From assembly GCA_021405325.1 (NCBI GenBank), contig QWII01000019.1:164772-228771 (forward strand): 64,000 nt of DNA, written 5' to 3'. This DNA comes from Caldilinea sp. CFX5 (GTDB lineage Bacteria; Chloroflexota; Anaerolineae; Caldilineales; Caldilineaceae). Below the pieces are notes generated by a model. It saw nothing but the letters and a program-made list of their open reading frames with translations. It was not told the DNA's origin and searched no databases. Each line of letters begins with the position of its first letter. Position 1 is the stretch's first letter. Shown here in pieces: positions 33,741-44,782 of the stretch. The position numbers and the translations under genes were made by a program.

Positions 33741-34010
33741 GTGTTTGAGATAAAGTATAACGGCTCCGATTTGGTTATCCCCAAGGATACGATTGAACAA
33801 ACGTTGGGTTTTCGTCCCGGCGATACATTACATGTGTTAATCCGCAGTAAAATTAAATTAGCGCCGATCCCCCGTCTGCCCGATGAAATCGAACAGATGC
33901 GGATCGGCTTAGAGGCGATGGCCGGCAGTTGGTCGGCCCAAGATGTGGAAGCGTTTCAACAATTGCGGCAGGAGTTGTGGAGTGCATGGCAGATTCCAGA
34001 ATCTGTATAG
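33741..34010 (+). CDS. VapB-type antitoxin (AbrB-like)
   Basis: 89 residues from a GTG start (GAGGAG lies ~12 bases upstream). The first half F-E-I-K-Y-N-G-S-D-L-V-I-P-K-D-T with L-G-F-R-P-G-D-T-L resembles an AbrB/SpoVT swapped-hairpin DNA-binding domain; the second half is helical and should bind the toxin. It overlaps the PIN toxin gene by 25 bases, the usual antitoxin-first order. Confidence 0.75.
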   Translation: MFEIKYNGSDLVIPKDTIEQTLGFRPGDTLHVLIRSKIKLAPIPRLPDEIEQMRIGLEAMAGSWSAQDVEAFQQLRQELWSAWQIPESV

Positions 34011-34390
34011 ATACTGACATTGTTGTTGAATATTTACAGGGTCGCCCCACCGCGTTTATCAATGCGGTGCTACGCTTTGATGCCTACATTACCGCCATTA
34101 CCCTCTTTGAACTTGAATCCGTTAGCACCCTGACCACACGGCAGACCCAACTGCTCTATCAAGTTTATCTGGCCGTGAATACCCTTGCCTTTACCGATGA
34201 AGCGGCGCGCCATACGGCGCGCATTATGAAAGAGCATCGCATCAACGAGTCAACCATCGGCTTAAACGATGCCTTTGTCGCCGGCATCTGTATTGCCAGT
34301 GGCGTCCCGTTGCTGACGCGCAAAGTCCGTAGCTTTCGCTTTGTCCAAGATTTACAGATCATCACACCTGAAGATCTAGCCGAACTTTAG
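33986..34390 (+). CDS. vapC: VapC-type PIN-domain ribonuclease toxin
   Basis: 134 residues. The start at 33986 (GGAG upstream) is preferred to 33929, which lies inside the antitoxin. Acidic residues of the PIN active site are in place: I-D-T-D (9-11), L-F-E-L-E (about 40), N-D-A-F-V-A (about 95). PIN toxins cut RNA, often tRNA. Unlike the RelE and MazF neighbours elsewhere in this window, this toxin looks complete, so the pair may be functional. Confidence 0.8.
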   Translation: MADSRICIDTDIVVEYLQGRPTAFINAVLRFDAYITAITLFELESVSTLTTRQTQLLYQVYLAVNTLAFTDEAARHTARIMKEHRINESTIGLNDAFVAGICIASGVPLLTRKVRSFRFVQDLQIITPEDLAEL

Positions 34391-34398
34391 AATTATTC

Positions 34399-36225
34399 AT
34401 GATAAAATCAGTTCTTGCCTTCTGGCATTTTCGCGTACCGTGGGTGCATCTTCTGTTGGTGACCTGCTGGTTAGTCACCTATGGCTCGGCGCCACTATTG
34501 GCCCAAACCATGACTCCGCCAGCAACAGAACCCGCCCCGCGTAGCACACCGACTCCGCCCCAAGCCCAAAGGATGGTTGTTGCCCGGATTAGCTTTCGTG
34601 ACCAAAGTGATCTCAATACCCTGGCGGCGCGCTATGATCTTTGGCAAGTCCATCACGGCGCCACACGGCAGGAGCGCTATGTGGTGGCCTACCTTTCCGA
34701 CGCCGAGCTGATTGCTTTGCGTGCGCGTGGTTATCAAGTGACGGTTGATAGTGCAGCAACGATGCAACTTCTGCAACCGCGGGTGGTCGCCGGCGCACAA
34801 CAGGCCGGTATCCCGGGCTATGCCTGCTATCGCACGGTCGAAGAGACCTATAGTTCCCTGGCCGCGTTGGCAACCGCCCATCCCGATCTGGCGACCTGGC
34901 GCGACATCGGTGACACCTGGGAAAAGGTGACGCCCAGCAACGCACCAGGATACGACATCTATGCCTTCGTATTGACCAACCGTGCGCGCCCCGGCCCTAA
35001 GCCTAAATTTCTGCTGATGGGCGCCATTCATGCGCGCGAATATACCACGGCCGAATTGGCAACGCGGTTTGCCGAGGAATTAGTCGCCAAATACAAGCGC
35101 GACCCGGATGTCACCTGGCTGCTTGATTACCATGAAATTCATATCATTCCCCAAGCCAACCCCGATGGGCGCAAGTTAGCGGAAGCCGGTCAGCTTTGGC
35201 GCAAGAATACGAATAACACAAACGGTTGCGACTTCTCCTTTTCGTGGGGAACTGACCTCAATCGCAACAGCAGCTTCCAATGGAACACCGGCGGCAGCAG
35301 CAGCAACGCCTGCGACTTGACCTACCACGGGCCAAGCGCAGCCTCAGAACCGGAAACGCAAGCCATCGAAACCTATGCCCAGAGCATCTTTCCTGATCAA
35401 CGTGGGCCAGACGATAGCGACCCGGCGCCGGCGGATGCATCCGGGGTCTTTATTTCGCTCCACAGTTACAGTGAATTGGTTCTCTTTCCCTGGGGTTATA
35501 CCGCAGCGCCTTCACCCAACAGGAGTGCGCTCCAAACCCTTGGTCGCAAGTTTGGTTATTACAACGGCTATCAAGTCTGTACGGGACCGGACTGCCTCTA
35601 TGGCACCTCCGGCACGACCGACGATTTCACCTATGGTACACTTGGGGTTGCCAGCTATACCTTTGAGCTGGGGCAGAATTTTTTTGAGGGGTGCAATTTC
35701 TTTGAGGAAAACGTTCTACCGAAAAATATGCCGGCGCTTTACTATGCCGCCAAGGTCGCCCGCCGTCCCTACCAACTGCCATCTGGCCCTGATGTCTTAC
35801 AACCCACTGCGACCTTCACCGGCACAACGCTGCTGGTGCAAGCCACCATCGACGACACACGGTATAATAGCAACGGCTGGGGCATTGAAGCGAGTCAACC
35901 CATCAGCGCCGCCCGCCTGACCATTGACACACCGGCCTGGATCACCGGCACCCAGGTTTACACCATGAGCGCCGGCGACGGTCTCTTTAACGCCACGACC
36001 GAAAAAGTCGCGCTTGTCATTGACGCCAGCGCCTGGCCGTTGGGACAACGCTTACTTTTTATTGAAGGTCAAGATAGCGCCGGCAATTGGGGGCCGCCCA
36101 CGGCGCTCTTTGTTACTACACCCGGCACGCCAACACCAACCCCCACGCCGATTCCAACCGCACCGCCGCCCACCCCCACAACACCGGCGCCTTATCACTT
36201 TTACTTTCCGATTATCATCCCGTGA
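34399..36225 (+). CDS. Secreted M14 zinc carboxypeptidase
   Basis: 608 residues. Signal peptide about 8-33; a ~100-residue propeptide-like part follows. The catalytic domain has H211 and E214 (I-H-A-R-E), H355 (S-L-H-S-Y) as zinc ligands and E423 (T-F-E-L-G-Q) as the general base, all four key residues of the M14 family, plus N-P-D-G and D-L-N-R-N for substrate binding. It is followed by an Ig-like domain, a P-T-P-T-P linker and a terminal F-Y-F-P-I-I-I-P that looks like a divergent form of the F-L-P-L-V-x-R tail. It removes C-terminal residues from extracellular peptides. Confidence 0.9.
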   Translation: MIKSVLAFWHFRVPWVHLLLVTCWLVTYGSAPLLAQTMTPPATEPAPRSTPTPPQAQRMVVARISFRDQSDLNTLAARYDLWQVHHGATRQERYVVAYLSDAELIALRARGYQVTVDSAATMQLLQPRVVAGAQQAGIPGYACYRTVEETYSSLAALATAHPDLATWRDIGDTWEKVTPSNAPGYDIYAFVLTNRARPGPKPKFLLMGAIHAREYTTAELATRFAEELVAKYKRDPDVTWLLDYHEIHIIPQANPDGRKLAEAGQLWRKNTNNTNGCDFSFSWGTDLNRNSSFQWNTGGSSSNACDLTYHGPSAASEPETQAIETYAQSIFPDQRGPDDSDPAPADASGVFISLHSYSELVLFPWGYTAAPSPNRSALQTLGRKFGYYNGYQVCTGPDCLYGTSGTTDDFTYGTLGVASYTFELGQNFFEGCNFFEENVLPKNMPALYYAAKVARRPYQLPSGPDVLQPTATFTGTTLLVQATIDDTRYNSNGWGIEASQPISAARLTIDTPAWITGTQVYTMSAGDGLFNATTEKVALVIDASAWPLGQRLLFIEGQDSAGNWGPPTALFVTTPGTPTPTPTPIPTAPPPTPTTPAPYHFYFPIIIP

Positions 36226-36282
36226 GGTAACTACTAAGCGCTGAGCCAGTCATGGACTGGCCCAGCGCTTAGTAGTTACCTC
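36224..36282. repeat. 28-bp inverted repeat between convergent genes
   Basis: Arms 36224-36251 and 36255-36282 pair with one mismatch around ATG; it covers the stop codon end of the carboxypeptidase. Outer GTAACTACT and inner GCCAGTC recur in the 30080-30140 repeat. Confidence 0.8.
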
Positions 36283-36342
36283 GTGAGATAGTGGCTGATG
36301 GCTAGGGGAATTAGCTTACTATCCATCAGCACCAATTGTAAG

Positions 36343-37836
36343 CTATCCCTGCACCACCTGATCCACCAAACAGGCGCCGTCTTCAAGCCACAGCGGCATT
36401 TGGCTGTCATTGACAATATGCACCTTGCCACGCAGGGTAACATTGCGACCAAAGTAGACATTGCCCTCCACCCGCAACTCGGTGCAATTGATCAATGACG
36501 GCGCCCCGTGTGGAAAGCGTTCGCGCATGTCATCAATGAGTTGGTAGTAGCGTTCATCGAGGAAGATTAATGGCGGCGTTGTACGCGCGGGCGCCATGAC
36601 GAGATGGAACGACTCGTCCAGATCATAGATATCGGACCAGAGCAACAGCAAGTCATTATTCTTTTTTACCGGAATAAAGCGGCTGCGCGGCACGACCAGC
36701 GCCTGGGCGCCGGCAAAGCAGGCAATGGCCGAACCCATCGCCGTCTCAAGCTGGTAGACACGGGGGGAATCTAATTCGGTTGGATCAACCGGTTTCTCAT
36801 TGAGAATGAGCGGCAAGCCCAACACGCCATTACGAGAGCATAAGACTTGATAAAGGGTGGGCAAATGCACCCATAGGTTGTTGGTGTTAAAGTAGCGATA
36901 GCGTTGAATATCCTGGAACGCGTCGATTTCCTGGGGCGGACATTGGGCTAGTTCCCGCAGGATCAGTTGCCCATCGGGTCGTTGCGCCAGGTGGCCGCCC
37001 TTACGATCCGCCGGTGTGCGGTCGGCCACCTCCATCAGGAAGGGCAAGTGGGCCGTCGCCATATAACCGAGAATGCGCAGATCCAGCACTGCGCCCAGAT
37101 TATCCGAATTACTGACAAAGGCATATTCGAAGCCGGCTTCGATCATCTGCGCCAACATCCCACTGGTCATCAAGGCGGCGTAGATGTCGCCATGACCGGG
37201 GGGACACCACTCCTTCTCCGGGTCTACCGGCCAGTTTGCCGGTTGTAGGGTTGACTTCAGAATCTTTGGCTCTTTGTGCTGCAAAAAGCTAAAGGGGATG
37301 CTTTGCTGCAACTGCGGATACGCCGCCAGCGCGGCTAACGATTCGGCATCGGTATTGAAGCTATTCATCAGCACCAGGGGAAGGCGGGCATGCCACTCTG
37401 CTCGGAGGTGGAGCGTCTGTTGGATGATAATGTCGAGAAAGCTCCAGTGCGCTTTGGCGGGTAAGAGCGATTTGGGGCCATGAATCCCCATGCTGGTGCC
37501 TAAGCCGCCATTGAGTTTGAGGACAATGGTTTTATCCAGAACGGCTTGTCCGGCGATGGCATGGGCTGCCGTTAATTGGTCAAATTGGGGCAACTGTTTC
37601 ACCGGCTTTGCTTCTTGCCCTTCGATATACCCGGTTGCTCCCTTCACCAGTTGTTCATAGTAATGGCTGAAGACCTGAATCATCAGATCCGGCACTTCAG
37701 CCCTTTTCATCTTGGTAATAAATTGTGCCAACCGATCGCCTATTCGATCACCCAGCCAATCGGTTTGTGTTTTGGCGTGTGCGCCGGCTTCGATCTGACC
37801 ATTGCGCACTTCGACAAAGTCTAGCAATTGCACCAT
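36343..37836 (-). CDS. UDPGP-type UTP-sugar-1-phosphate uridylyltransferase
   Basis: 497 residues. I-V-L-K-L-N-G-G-L-G-T-S-M-G (about 103-116) is the nucleotide-binding loop of eukaryote-like UDP-glucose pyrophosphorylases, followed by P-K-S-L-L and M-N-S-F-N-T. The end of the chain carries a short beta-helix (N-V-Y-F-G-R-N-V-T-L-R-G-K-V). It makes UDP-glucose (or UDP-GlcNAc/GalNAc) from UTP and the sugar phosphate. AAAGGAG precedes the start. Lone gene. Confidence 0.85.
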   Translation of the reverse strand: MVQLLDFVEVRNGQIEAGAHAKTQTDWLGDRIGDRLAQFITKMKRAEVPDLMIQVFSHYYEQLVKGATGYIEGQEAKPVKQLPQFDQLTAAHAIAGQAVLDKTIVLKLNGGLGTSMGIHGPKSLLPAKAHWSFLDIIIQQTLHLRAEWHARLPLVLMNSFNTDAESLAALAAYPQLQQSIPFSFLQHKEPKILKSTLQPANWPVDPEKEWCPPGHGDIYAALMTSGMLAQMIEAGFEYAFVSNSDNLGAVLDLRILGYMATAHLPFLMEVADRTPADRKGGHLAQRPDGQLILRELAQCPPQEIDAFQDIQRYRYFNTNNLWVHLPTLYQVLCSRNGVLGLPLILNEKPVDPTELDSPRVYQLETAMGSAIACFAGAQALVVPRSRFIPVKKNNDLLLLWSDIYDLDESFHLVMAPARTTPPLIFLDERYYQLIDDMRERFPHGAPSLINCTELRVEGNVYFGRNVTLRGKVHIVNDSQMPLWLEDGACLVDQVVQG

Positions 37837-37990
37837 TGCATCGCGCTCCTTTGTTTTGCTGCATGATAATCACTTCAGAATATACACGCCTGACAAGGGA
37901 AGAGTATAGCATGAATATTCCAAGAATATCATACTGCTAACCACTGAATGGCGCACAACTGCTCTGTGGCGGGATGGGCATTGATTCGTG

Positions 37991-38060
37991 CTACGTATGG
38001 CGTGTTACGTGTGGCGTGTTACGTGCTACGTAATCCACGCGCGTAACGCAACACGCCACA
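37991..38060. repeat. GGCGTGTTACGT repeats with inverted partner
   Basis: Two tandem 14-base units (37997-38010 and 38011-38024, [A/G]TGGCGTGTTACGT) precede an inverted AACACGCCACA at 38050-38060. It lies in the 37837-38232 gap upstream of the UGPase, which otherwise shows no gene. Confidence 0.6.
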
Positions 38061-38232
38061 TGCAAGAATTGACTGCCGCCGTTGGCGGTCGTGCGTCACT
38101 CATAGCCTGTGCAACAATGAACATGCCAAAGCGTGAGCAGCACAAGTGTATACCAGATTTTGTCAACAAGTGCTTACAGTAAATTTACACTTTCATTACC
38201 AATTCGTATGACCAACCAGCATAACCAGCCAC

Positions 38233-39906
<1,674 letters not shown>

Positions 39907-39962
39907 GCGTTCTCCTCTTGTTTGCTATATGATTTGCCGGTAGTTGGCACATCAGCAGTCCA

Positions 39963-40002
39963 CAGTCGTGCAGTCGTGCAGTCGTGCAGTCGTGCAGTCG
40001 CG
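39963..40002. repeat. CAGTCGTG octamer x5
   Basis: Four identical octamers and one with a single change follow head to tail, 57 bases before the gamma-glutamyltransferase start on its upstream side. Unit number is likely variable. Confidence 0.75.
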
Positions 40003-40116
40003 TACTCCATCATCGGTCTAGCGAAATTTCGCTGTGGTGCGTGCTACTGATTGTACCTGGCGTGCCGTTCGCTTCATCATATAAAAGAGTAGCGCACCTG
40101 TCCAATTGGCTACCTA

Positions 40117-40160
40117 CTTTGTGCAACGGCTTCGTAGGGGTGCGAAGCCGTTGCACAAAG
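40117..40160. repeat. Perfect 18-bp inverted repeat between divergent genes
   Basis: Arms 40117-40134 and 40143-40160 (CTTTGTGCAACGGCTTCG) with an 8-base loop. It lies between two divergent start sites, so a terminator role is excluded for both neighbours. Confidence 0.8.
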
Positions 40161-40264
40161 TTTGCCGGCTAGTTTGGTGATTCAGTGCGGCTGGGGTAGA
40201 CTATAGGGATGGTTGGCGTTGCCGGCTGGGCTTTTTTGTTGAACCAACCATGCTGTAAATCGAC

Positions 40265-41053
40265 ATGAATATCATCATTCAAAATATTGCCGATTACGCC
40301 GCCTGGATCTACTTTGCGTGTGGCGTAATTGCGCTTTATCAGTTATATCGCACCTGGCTGGTGCGCGCCGAACGGCGGCAGGCGGTCTTTTCCCTGGAAC
40401 GGGAGAAGGCGGTGCGCGATCTGGGGAATATCTTTTCCACGGCGCTCGTCTTGCTGCTGATCATGGGCGTCACCTATTTTACCAGCACCACCCTAGTCAA
40501 AGCGCTGGCGGCATCGCTGCCGACCACGGCTGCCACTGTGGCAGATGACTTTGGCCCAGGGCTGAATTTTCCAACCCCGACCTATACGCCGTCAAGCGCA
40601 ACGTTGATCGGCACCCCGGTTGCCTCAACACCGGCGGCGCTTGCGCAGACAACTGTGATTACGGCAGCAGAGACGCCAACGCCGGAAGCTGTCACGCCGA
40701 CGGTCATTCCGCCCACCGCTACCCCGGCGCCCATTGTACAAGCGCCCGCTTGCCCGGATCAACGCGCCGTCATTCTCCGCCCCGGCACGAATGAAACAGT
40801 CAGCGGCAGCGTCAGCATGGTCGGCACCGCCACCCATGAGAACTTTCAGTATTACAAAGTCGAATACGTCCCCGCCGGCGCCGGCAACTTCAGCTATCTG
40901 GCCGGCGACAAAAATCCGGTCGTCAACGGCTTCTTGGCCACCATCAATACCAACACCCTGGGCAATGGCGCCTGGACGCTCCAGCTCACCGTCGTCGATC
41001 AGACCGGGAACTGGCCGCCGCCCTGCCAGGTGACTATTGTGGTGAATAACTAG
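40265..41053 (+). CDS. Membrane protein with external Ig-like domain
   Basis: 262 residues. Two membrane helices (about 8-28 and 56-78) enclose a charged loop; a Thr/Pro/Ala-rich stretch (about 95-160) leads to a C-terminal Ig-like domain (L-R-P-G-T-N-E-T-V-S-G ... Q-L-T-V-V-D). First of three adjacent plus-strand genes for membrane proteins (to 45574). Function unknown; the Ig-like module suggests binding outside the cell. Confidence 0.75.
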   Translation: MNIIIQNIADYAAWIYFACGVIALYQLYRTWLVRAERRQAVFSLEREKAVRDLGNIFSTALVLLLIMGVTYFTSTTLVKALAASLPTTAATVADDFGPGLNFPTPTYTPSSATLIGTPVASTPAALAQTTVITAAETPTPEAVTPTVIPPTATPAPIVQAPACPDQRAVILRPGTNETVSGSVSMVGTATHENFQYYKVEYVPAGAGNFSYLAGDKNPVVNGFLATINTNTLGNGAWTLQLTVVDQTGNWPPPCQVTIVVNN

Positions 41054-41095
41054 CGGTGAATAACTAGCGGTGAATAACTAGCGGTGAATAATTAG
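41040..41095 (+). repeat. 14-base tandem repeats carrying the stop codon
   Basis: The end of the 40265 gene, GGTGAATAACTAG, is followed by three more 14-base copies (41054-41067, 41068-41081, 41082-41095; the last has ATT for ACT). Because the unit is 14 bases, the TAA/TAG codons fall in successive frames. Confidence 0.85.
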
Positions 41096-41099
41096 CGCC

Positions 41100-44000
41100 A
41101 TGCAACAGCAATCCTTTTCCCGTTTCCCGTTCTTTATCGTATTGGCCTTTGTTCTGCTGTTGGTCATTGCTTATAACGCCGGCTACCAACGCGCACAGCG
41201 TCTCTTTACCCAAGCTCAGGCGACGCTAGCAGCGCAGCAAGTCGCCATAGCCGTGCCGACCTATACCCCCACAGCCGCCCCCACGGCCACCCCCACCGAG
41301 ACGCCGACCGTGACCGAGACGCCAACTCCCACCGTGACGCCAACCCCCACCGCCACCCCCACGCCGACCATCACGCCCACCGCCGCTTCCGCCGATGAAT
41401 GGGCCACCCGCTTTGTCACTCAGGCCGCCACCTGGCTGAATGCGCTTTCGACTCTGGACTTTACCCCGGAGCGCGCCGCCGAGACGGTGCGCCAGGCGGC
41501 GTTGGCACAGCAACTCTACTTCGTGCCGGTGAGCTATTTTGCGCTGGCCGATGAACCGTGGGCGGCGCTTGCCATGCCTCGCACACCGGACGGCAAAGTG
41601 CTGCCGGCGCTCTTCTGGCGTGATCATAACGGCAGCAATGGGGTGCGTAGTCAGTTGTTGCTGGGCCAGTTCAAGCTGCCCTCCGGCGCCAGGGATGACA
41701 AGAATCTCTTTGCCGGCATTCAGCAAGCTCAGTTACGTTTTGATGAGCAGGGCCGCGGCCATCTGCTCTTGATCGAACGGCCCGGCAACAGCGCCACCCT
41801 CATGCTCTATCTCTTCAACCAACTCAACCCGGCGGCTGATTTCCAACTGAGCTGGCGCAGCGATCGCGACCCGCTGTGGGCTTTACAGGCGCAGGATAGC
41901 GCTATCGAACTGGTCGAACGAGATGATGCCCTCCTGCCCAGCCTGAACATTGTCGCCCCGCTGGCAGCGCAAGGTGCGCTGCGTCAACGAGTCGATGCTC
42001 CTTCGCCGCTGATCGAGCAGGCGCCCTTTGCCCGACAGTGGGCGGAAACCAGTTGGGAGCCGATCAATAGCGACGGGCGTGTCACCGGCTACCGCCTGGC
42101 CACAGCCACCTTACGGCCCACGCCCTTGTCCAGCTTCGCCCGCCTCCTGAGCCTCTTACAACAGGGCAACATCAATGAGGCGACCGCCTACAGTGGACGC
42201 GTCGATCTCATCCAACAGATGGGCGACCTGGGGCTAACCGCACCGGCAGCTTGGTTGGCGCTCTACCTCGACGAGAACCAACAGCCCTTGAGCGGCGACG
42301 CGACTTCCTTGCAGATGCGGCTCTTTGACAATGCCAACCGCAACCGCACCTTTGATCTCAGCTTTGAAGCCGATGAAACGGTCGGCTATCGGCTGGTCGG
42401 CATTGCCGAGGCCGCGCCCTTTGCCACCGATCTGGTGACACCGGCGCCGGCCCTGGCCGGTGCGCCCGTCAACCGCACGCCGGTCGCCCGCGGGACGCTG
42501 GTAACGCCGGCGCCAGTGGCGGTGGCCGCCGGGGCCAACATCAGTGATGTCATTGCAGCGGCGACCAATGCACCCCAGAGCGAAGAGGCCATTCTGGTGC
42601 CCTCGCTTACCCCGCTGGGGACGGCCACGCCGACGGCCACCGCCACGGCGACACCCTTGCCGTCACCGACCCCCACGGCGAGTGAGACGCCGACCGTGAC
42701 GCCAACGCCGACACCCAGCCACACCCCGACGGCTACCGAAACGCCCACCCCAACGCCAACGCCGCTGCCGATTCCTGATATTCCGCCCGACCAGGCGCCG
42801 CCTCTTACCGGCGTCACCTTTGTCACTGAGCCAGGGCGGTTGCGCGGCTCGCCCAATACCACCGATTCAATTGTCATCACCTCGGTGGAAAATGGCCTAA
42901 CCGTCGATGTCTTTGGCATCACCGAAGCGGGCGACTGGCTGCTGATTCGGGTCAACGGCGTGATCGGCTGGATGTTCCGGGATCTGATCATTCTCAACGG
43001 TGATCCGGCGCTGCTACCCTTGCACCGCGCCGACGGCACGCCGCTGATCCCGCCGACGCCCGGTCCGTCGCCAACCGCCGCGCCGGCGGCGGCTTTGCCG
43101 ACGGCCACGCCCCAATCGACACCGGTGGTAGACAATCCGACCAGCCAGAGCATCACCACCGTTGCGCCACCGCCGCAGGGTGACGAAGTGGCGCTGACGG
43201 TCGGCGGCGATCTTTTGCCGGTGAACCCGCTTCAACCATTGACCGTATTGACGGCTGAGGGCGCCGAACGCACCCTGCGCATTGACAACGCCACCATTGA
43301 ACTATGGGGCGGTCTGCTGGGGATGCCGGAGAAAGGATGGGTGACGGCGCCGGCAGAGTTGCTCTGGAGTGGCGTTCAACTCTATGTGACAGGCCGGCCG
43401 GCGGCCACCGACGCCACCCGGTGGGAAGCAACCCGCGTGCGCATTGCCGCTGCGCCGCCGCTGGAACGAGTCAGCGCGCCGACCTTCCCGGCCCTGGCCG
43501 ACGCCGTGGCCAACAACAATTTTATGGCGCTGCTGGGCAGTGACGATGCACCCGGCATCTACCTACTGGAAAAGACGGGGACGGTGCAGCCGCTTTGGGC
43601 CGATGAATATACCGCCGAGTGGCTCACCGGCGATCCTCTGGCCGGGATGCGGCTGATGGCGCCGGCCACCAGCACCGGGCGCAACAGCTTTCTCTGGGTG
43701 CGCACCGATGGCTCGGCCTTGCGCGTCTTTGCCCAGCCCTTCTACCGCTTCAACGGCGTCACCGGCGACGCCTACGGTGGTCTCTGGTGGATCGAAACAT
43801 CCCAGGCGCCGCTCGACCAGTGGCAACTCTGGCATTTCGACCCACAGCGCCAACAGGCAACGCTACAAGTGCAGAGCGACAGCAGCTTCTTCACCGCAGT
43901 GGGCGCCCCTAACGGTTTGGCGCCGCTGTTGCTGGCTGTGCAACCAAGGAGGACCGACGCAGCAGGGGGGCAGATCATCTTTTGGGTCGATACGGCAGAT

Positions 44001-44693
44001 GGGCGCACCAATGCGCCGCAACAGGGGGTCTATCAATTCAGCCTGAGCAGCGCCGACAATGGCGCCACAACGTTACAAACGCCACCCCAGTTGTTGCTCC
44101 CCGCCGACACTTACCGTGTGCCGTTGCGCGTCAGCCCCGATTTTACGACCTTGGCCTACTTACACTACGATGCCCGCCAGCCCAGCCTCACTGCCGGCGC
44201 TCTCCAACCGGCCAATGTCGTCCAAATGGTCTCGCTGACGACGGCAGCAGGGGCATTGCGTCCAGCCGCACGGTCGCTCTATGCCACCACCGCCGATACG
44301 GAGTTTCTGGCCCCGGATCTGCTCTGGGCGGATGCCGGTCGTGTGCTGGCGGTGCGCAGCCGCTTTACTTTGGGCAACCATCTGGATCTGGAACGCTTTG
44401 GCTTTGTTGACCTGCAACTGCCCGCTACCGTCACCGGCGCGGCTGTCGCCAACAACTTTCTCCTGCCGGGCCGGCAAGCCTTGCGCACCGTGGCCCCCTG
44501 TCGCGCCGACCACTCCTATCTGATGGTAGTCGAAAACCGTAGCCGCCCTGCCGCCGCAACAACCGCTGGCGCCACCGACACCCCGGCCCTGGAACTCGTC
44601 CGCTGGGATCGCCGTAGCGACCCCGAACCGATCTTTGGTCTGCCGGCGGGGTTGAGCCGGGTTTTGGTTTGCTGGCAGTCGAGCCTTGAATGA
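41100..44693 (+). CDS. Membrane-anchored protein with SH3b domain and PT linkers
   Basis: 1197 residues. One helix at about 10-28 anchors it; a T-P-T-x-T-P linker (53-97) leads to a ~400-residue alpha/beta domain, then a second such linker (505-560), an SH3b domain (about 570-635: G-R-L-R-G-S-P-N-T ... G-W-M-F-R-D), a third short linker, and a C-terminal ~470 residues that look like a WD/beta-propeller or similar repeat. SH3b domains bind cell-wall or peptide ligands. There is no enzyme motif. It probably acts with the flanking membrane proteins. Confidence 0.75.
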   Translation: MQQQSFSRFPFFIVLAFVLLLVIAYNAGYQRAQRLFTQAQATLAAQQVAIAVPTYTPTAAPTATPTETPTVTETPTPTVTPTPTATPTPTITPTAASADEWATRFVTQAATWLNALSTLDFTPERAAETVRQAALAQQLYFVPVSYFALADEPWAALAMPRTPDGKVLPALFWRDHNGSNGVRSQLLLGQFKLPSGARDDKNLFAGIQQAQLRFDEQGRGHLLLIERPGNSATLMLYLFNQLNPAADFQLSWRSDRDPLWALQAQDSAIELVERDDALLPSLNIVAPLAAQGALRQRVDAPSPLIEQAPFARQWAETSWEPINSDGRVTGYRLATATLRPTPLSSFARLLSLLQQGNINEATAYSGRVDLIQQMGDLGLTAPAAWLALYLDENQQPLSGDATSLQMRLFDNANRNRTFDLSFEADETVGYRLVGIAEAAPFATDLVTPAPALAGAPVNRTPVARGTLVTPAPVAVAAGANISDVIAAATNAPQSEEAILVPSLTPLGTATPTATATATPLPSPTPTASETPTVTPTPTPSHTPTATETPTPTPTPLPIPDIPPDQAPPLTGVTFVTEPGRLRGSPNTTDSIVITSVENGLTVDVFGITEAGDWLLIRVNGVIGWMFRDLIILNGDPALLPLHRADGTPLIPPTPGPSPTAAPAAALPTATPQSTPVVDNPTSQSITTVAPPPQGDEVALTVGGDLLPVNPLQPLTVLTAEGAERTLRIDNATIELWGGLLGMPEKGWVTAPAELLWSGVQLYVTGRPAATDATRWEATRVRIAAAPPLERVSAPTFPALADAVANNNFMALLGSDDAPGIYLLEKTGTVQPLWADEYTAEWLTGDPLAGMRLMAPATSTGRNSFLWVRTDGSALRVFAQPFYRFNGVTGDAYGGLWWIETSQAPLDQWQLWHFDPQRQQATLQVQSDSSFFTAVGAPNGLAPLLLAVQPRRTDAAGGQIIFWVDTADGRTNAPQQGVYQFSLSSADNGATTLQTPPQLLLPADTYRVPLRVSPDFTTLAYLHYDARQPSLTAGALQPANVVQMVSLTTAAGALRPAARSLYATTADTEFLAPDLLWADAGRVLAVRSRFTLGNHLDLERFGFVDLQLPATVTGAAVANNFLLPGRQALRTVAPCRADHSYLMVVENRSRPAAATTAGATDTPALELVRWDRRSDPEPIFGLPAGLSRVLVCWQSSLE

Positions 44694-44752
44694 AGACAAG
44701 AAGACAAGAAGATTGCGAGTCAATGAATCTGTCTCCTGGTCTTCTTGTCTTC
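44692..44752. repeat. 14-bp inverted repeat at the gene junction
   Basis: GAAGACAAGAAGAC at 44692-44705 and its complement at 44739-44752. The first arm begins inside the stop codon region of the 41100 gene. Confidence 0.7.
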
Positions 44753-44782
44753 CTGCATGAATGGATACCCACAAAAGCGTTT

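Noticed and set aside
33336..33800. 154-codon minus-strand ORF in the AT-rich gap
   Set aside because: Cys/Leu/Ser-rich without pattern; overlaps the VapB-like gene and its direct repeats.
39963..40002. CAGTCGTG repeats as a CRISPR or plasmid iteron array
   Set aside because: No spacers, only five 8-base units, no Rep or Cas gene nearby; simple slippage repeat is enough.
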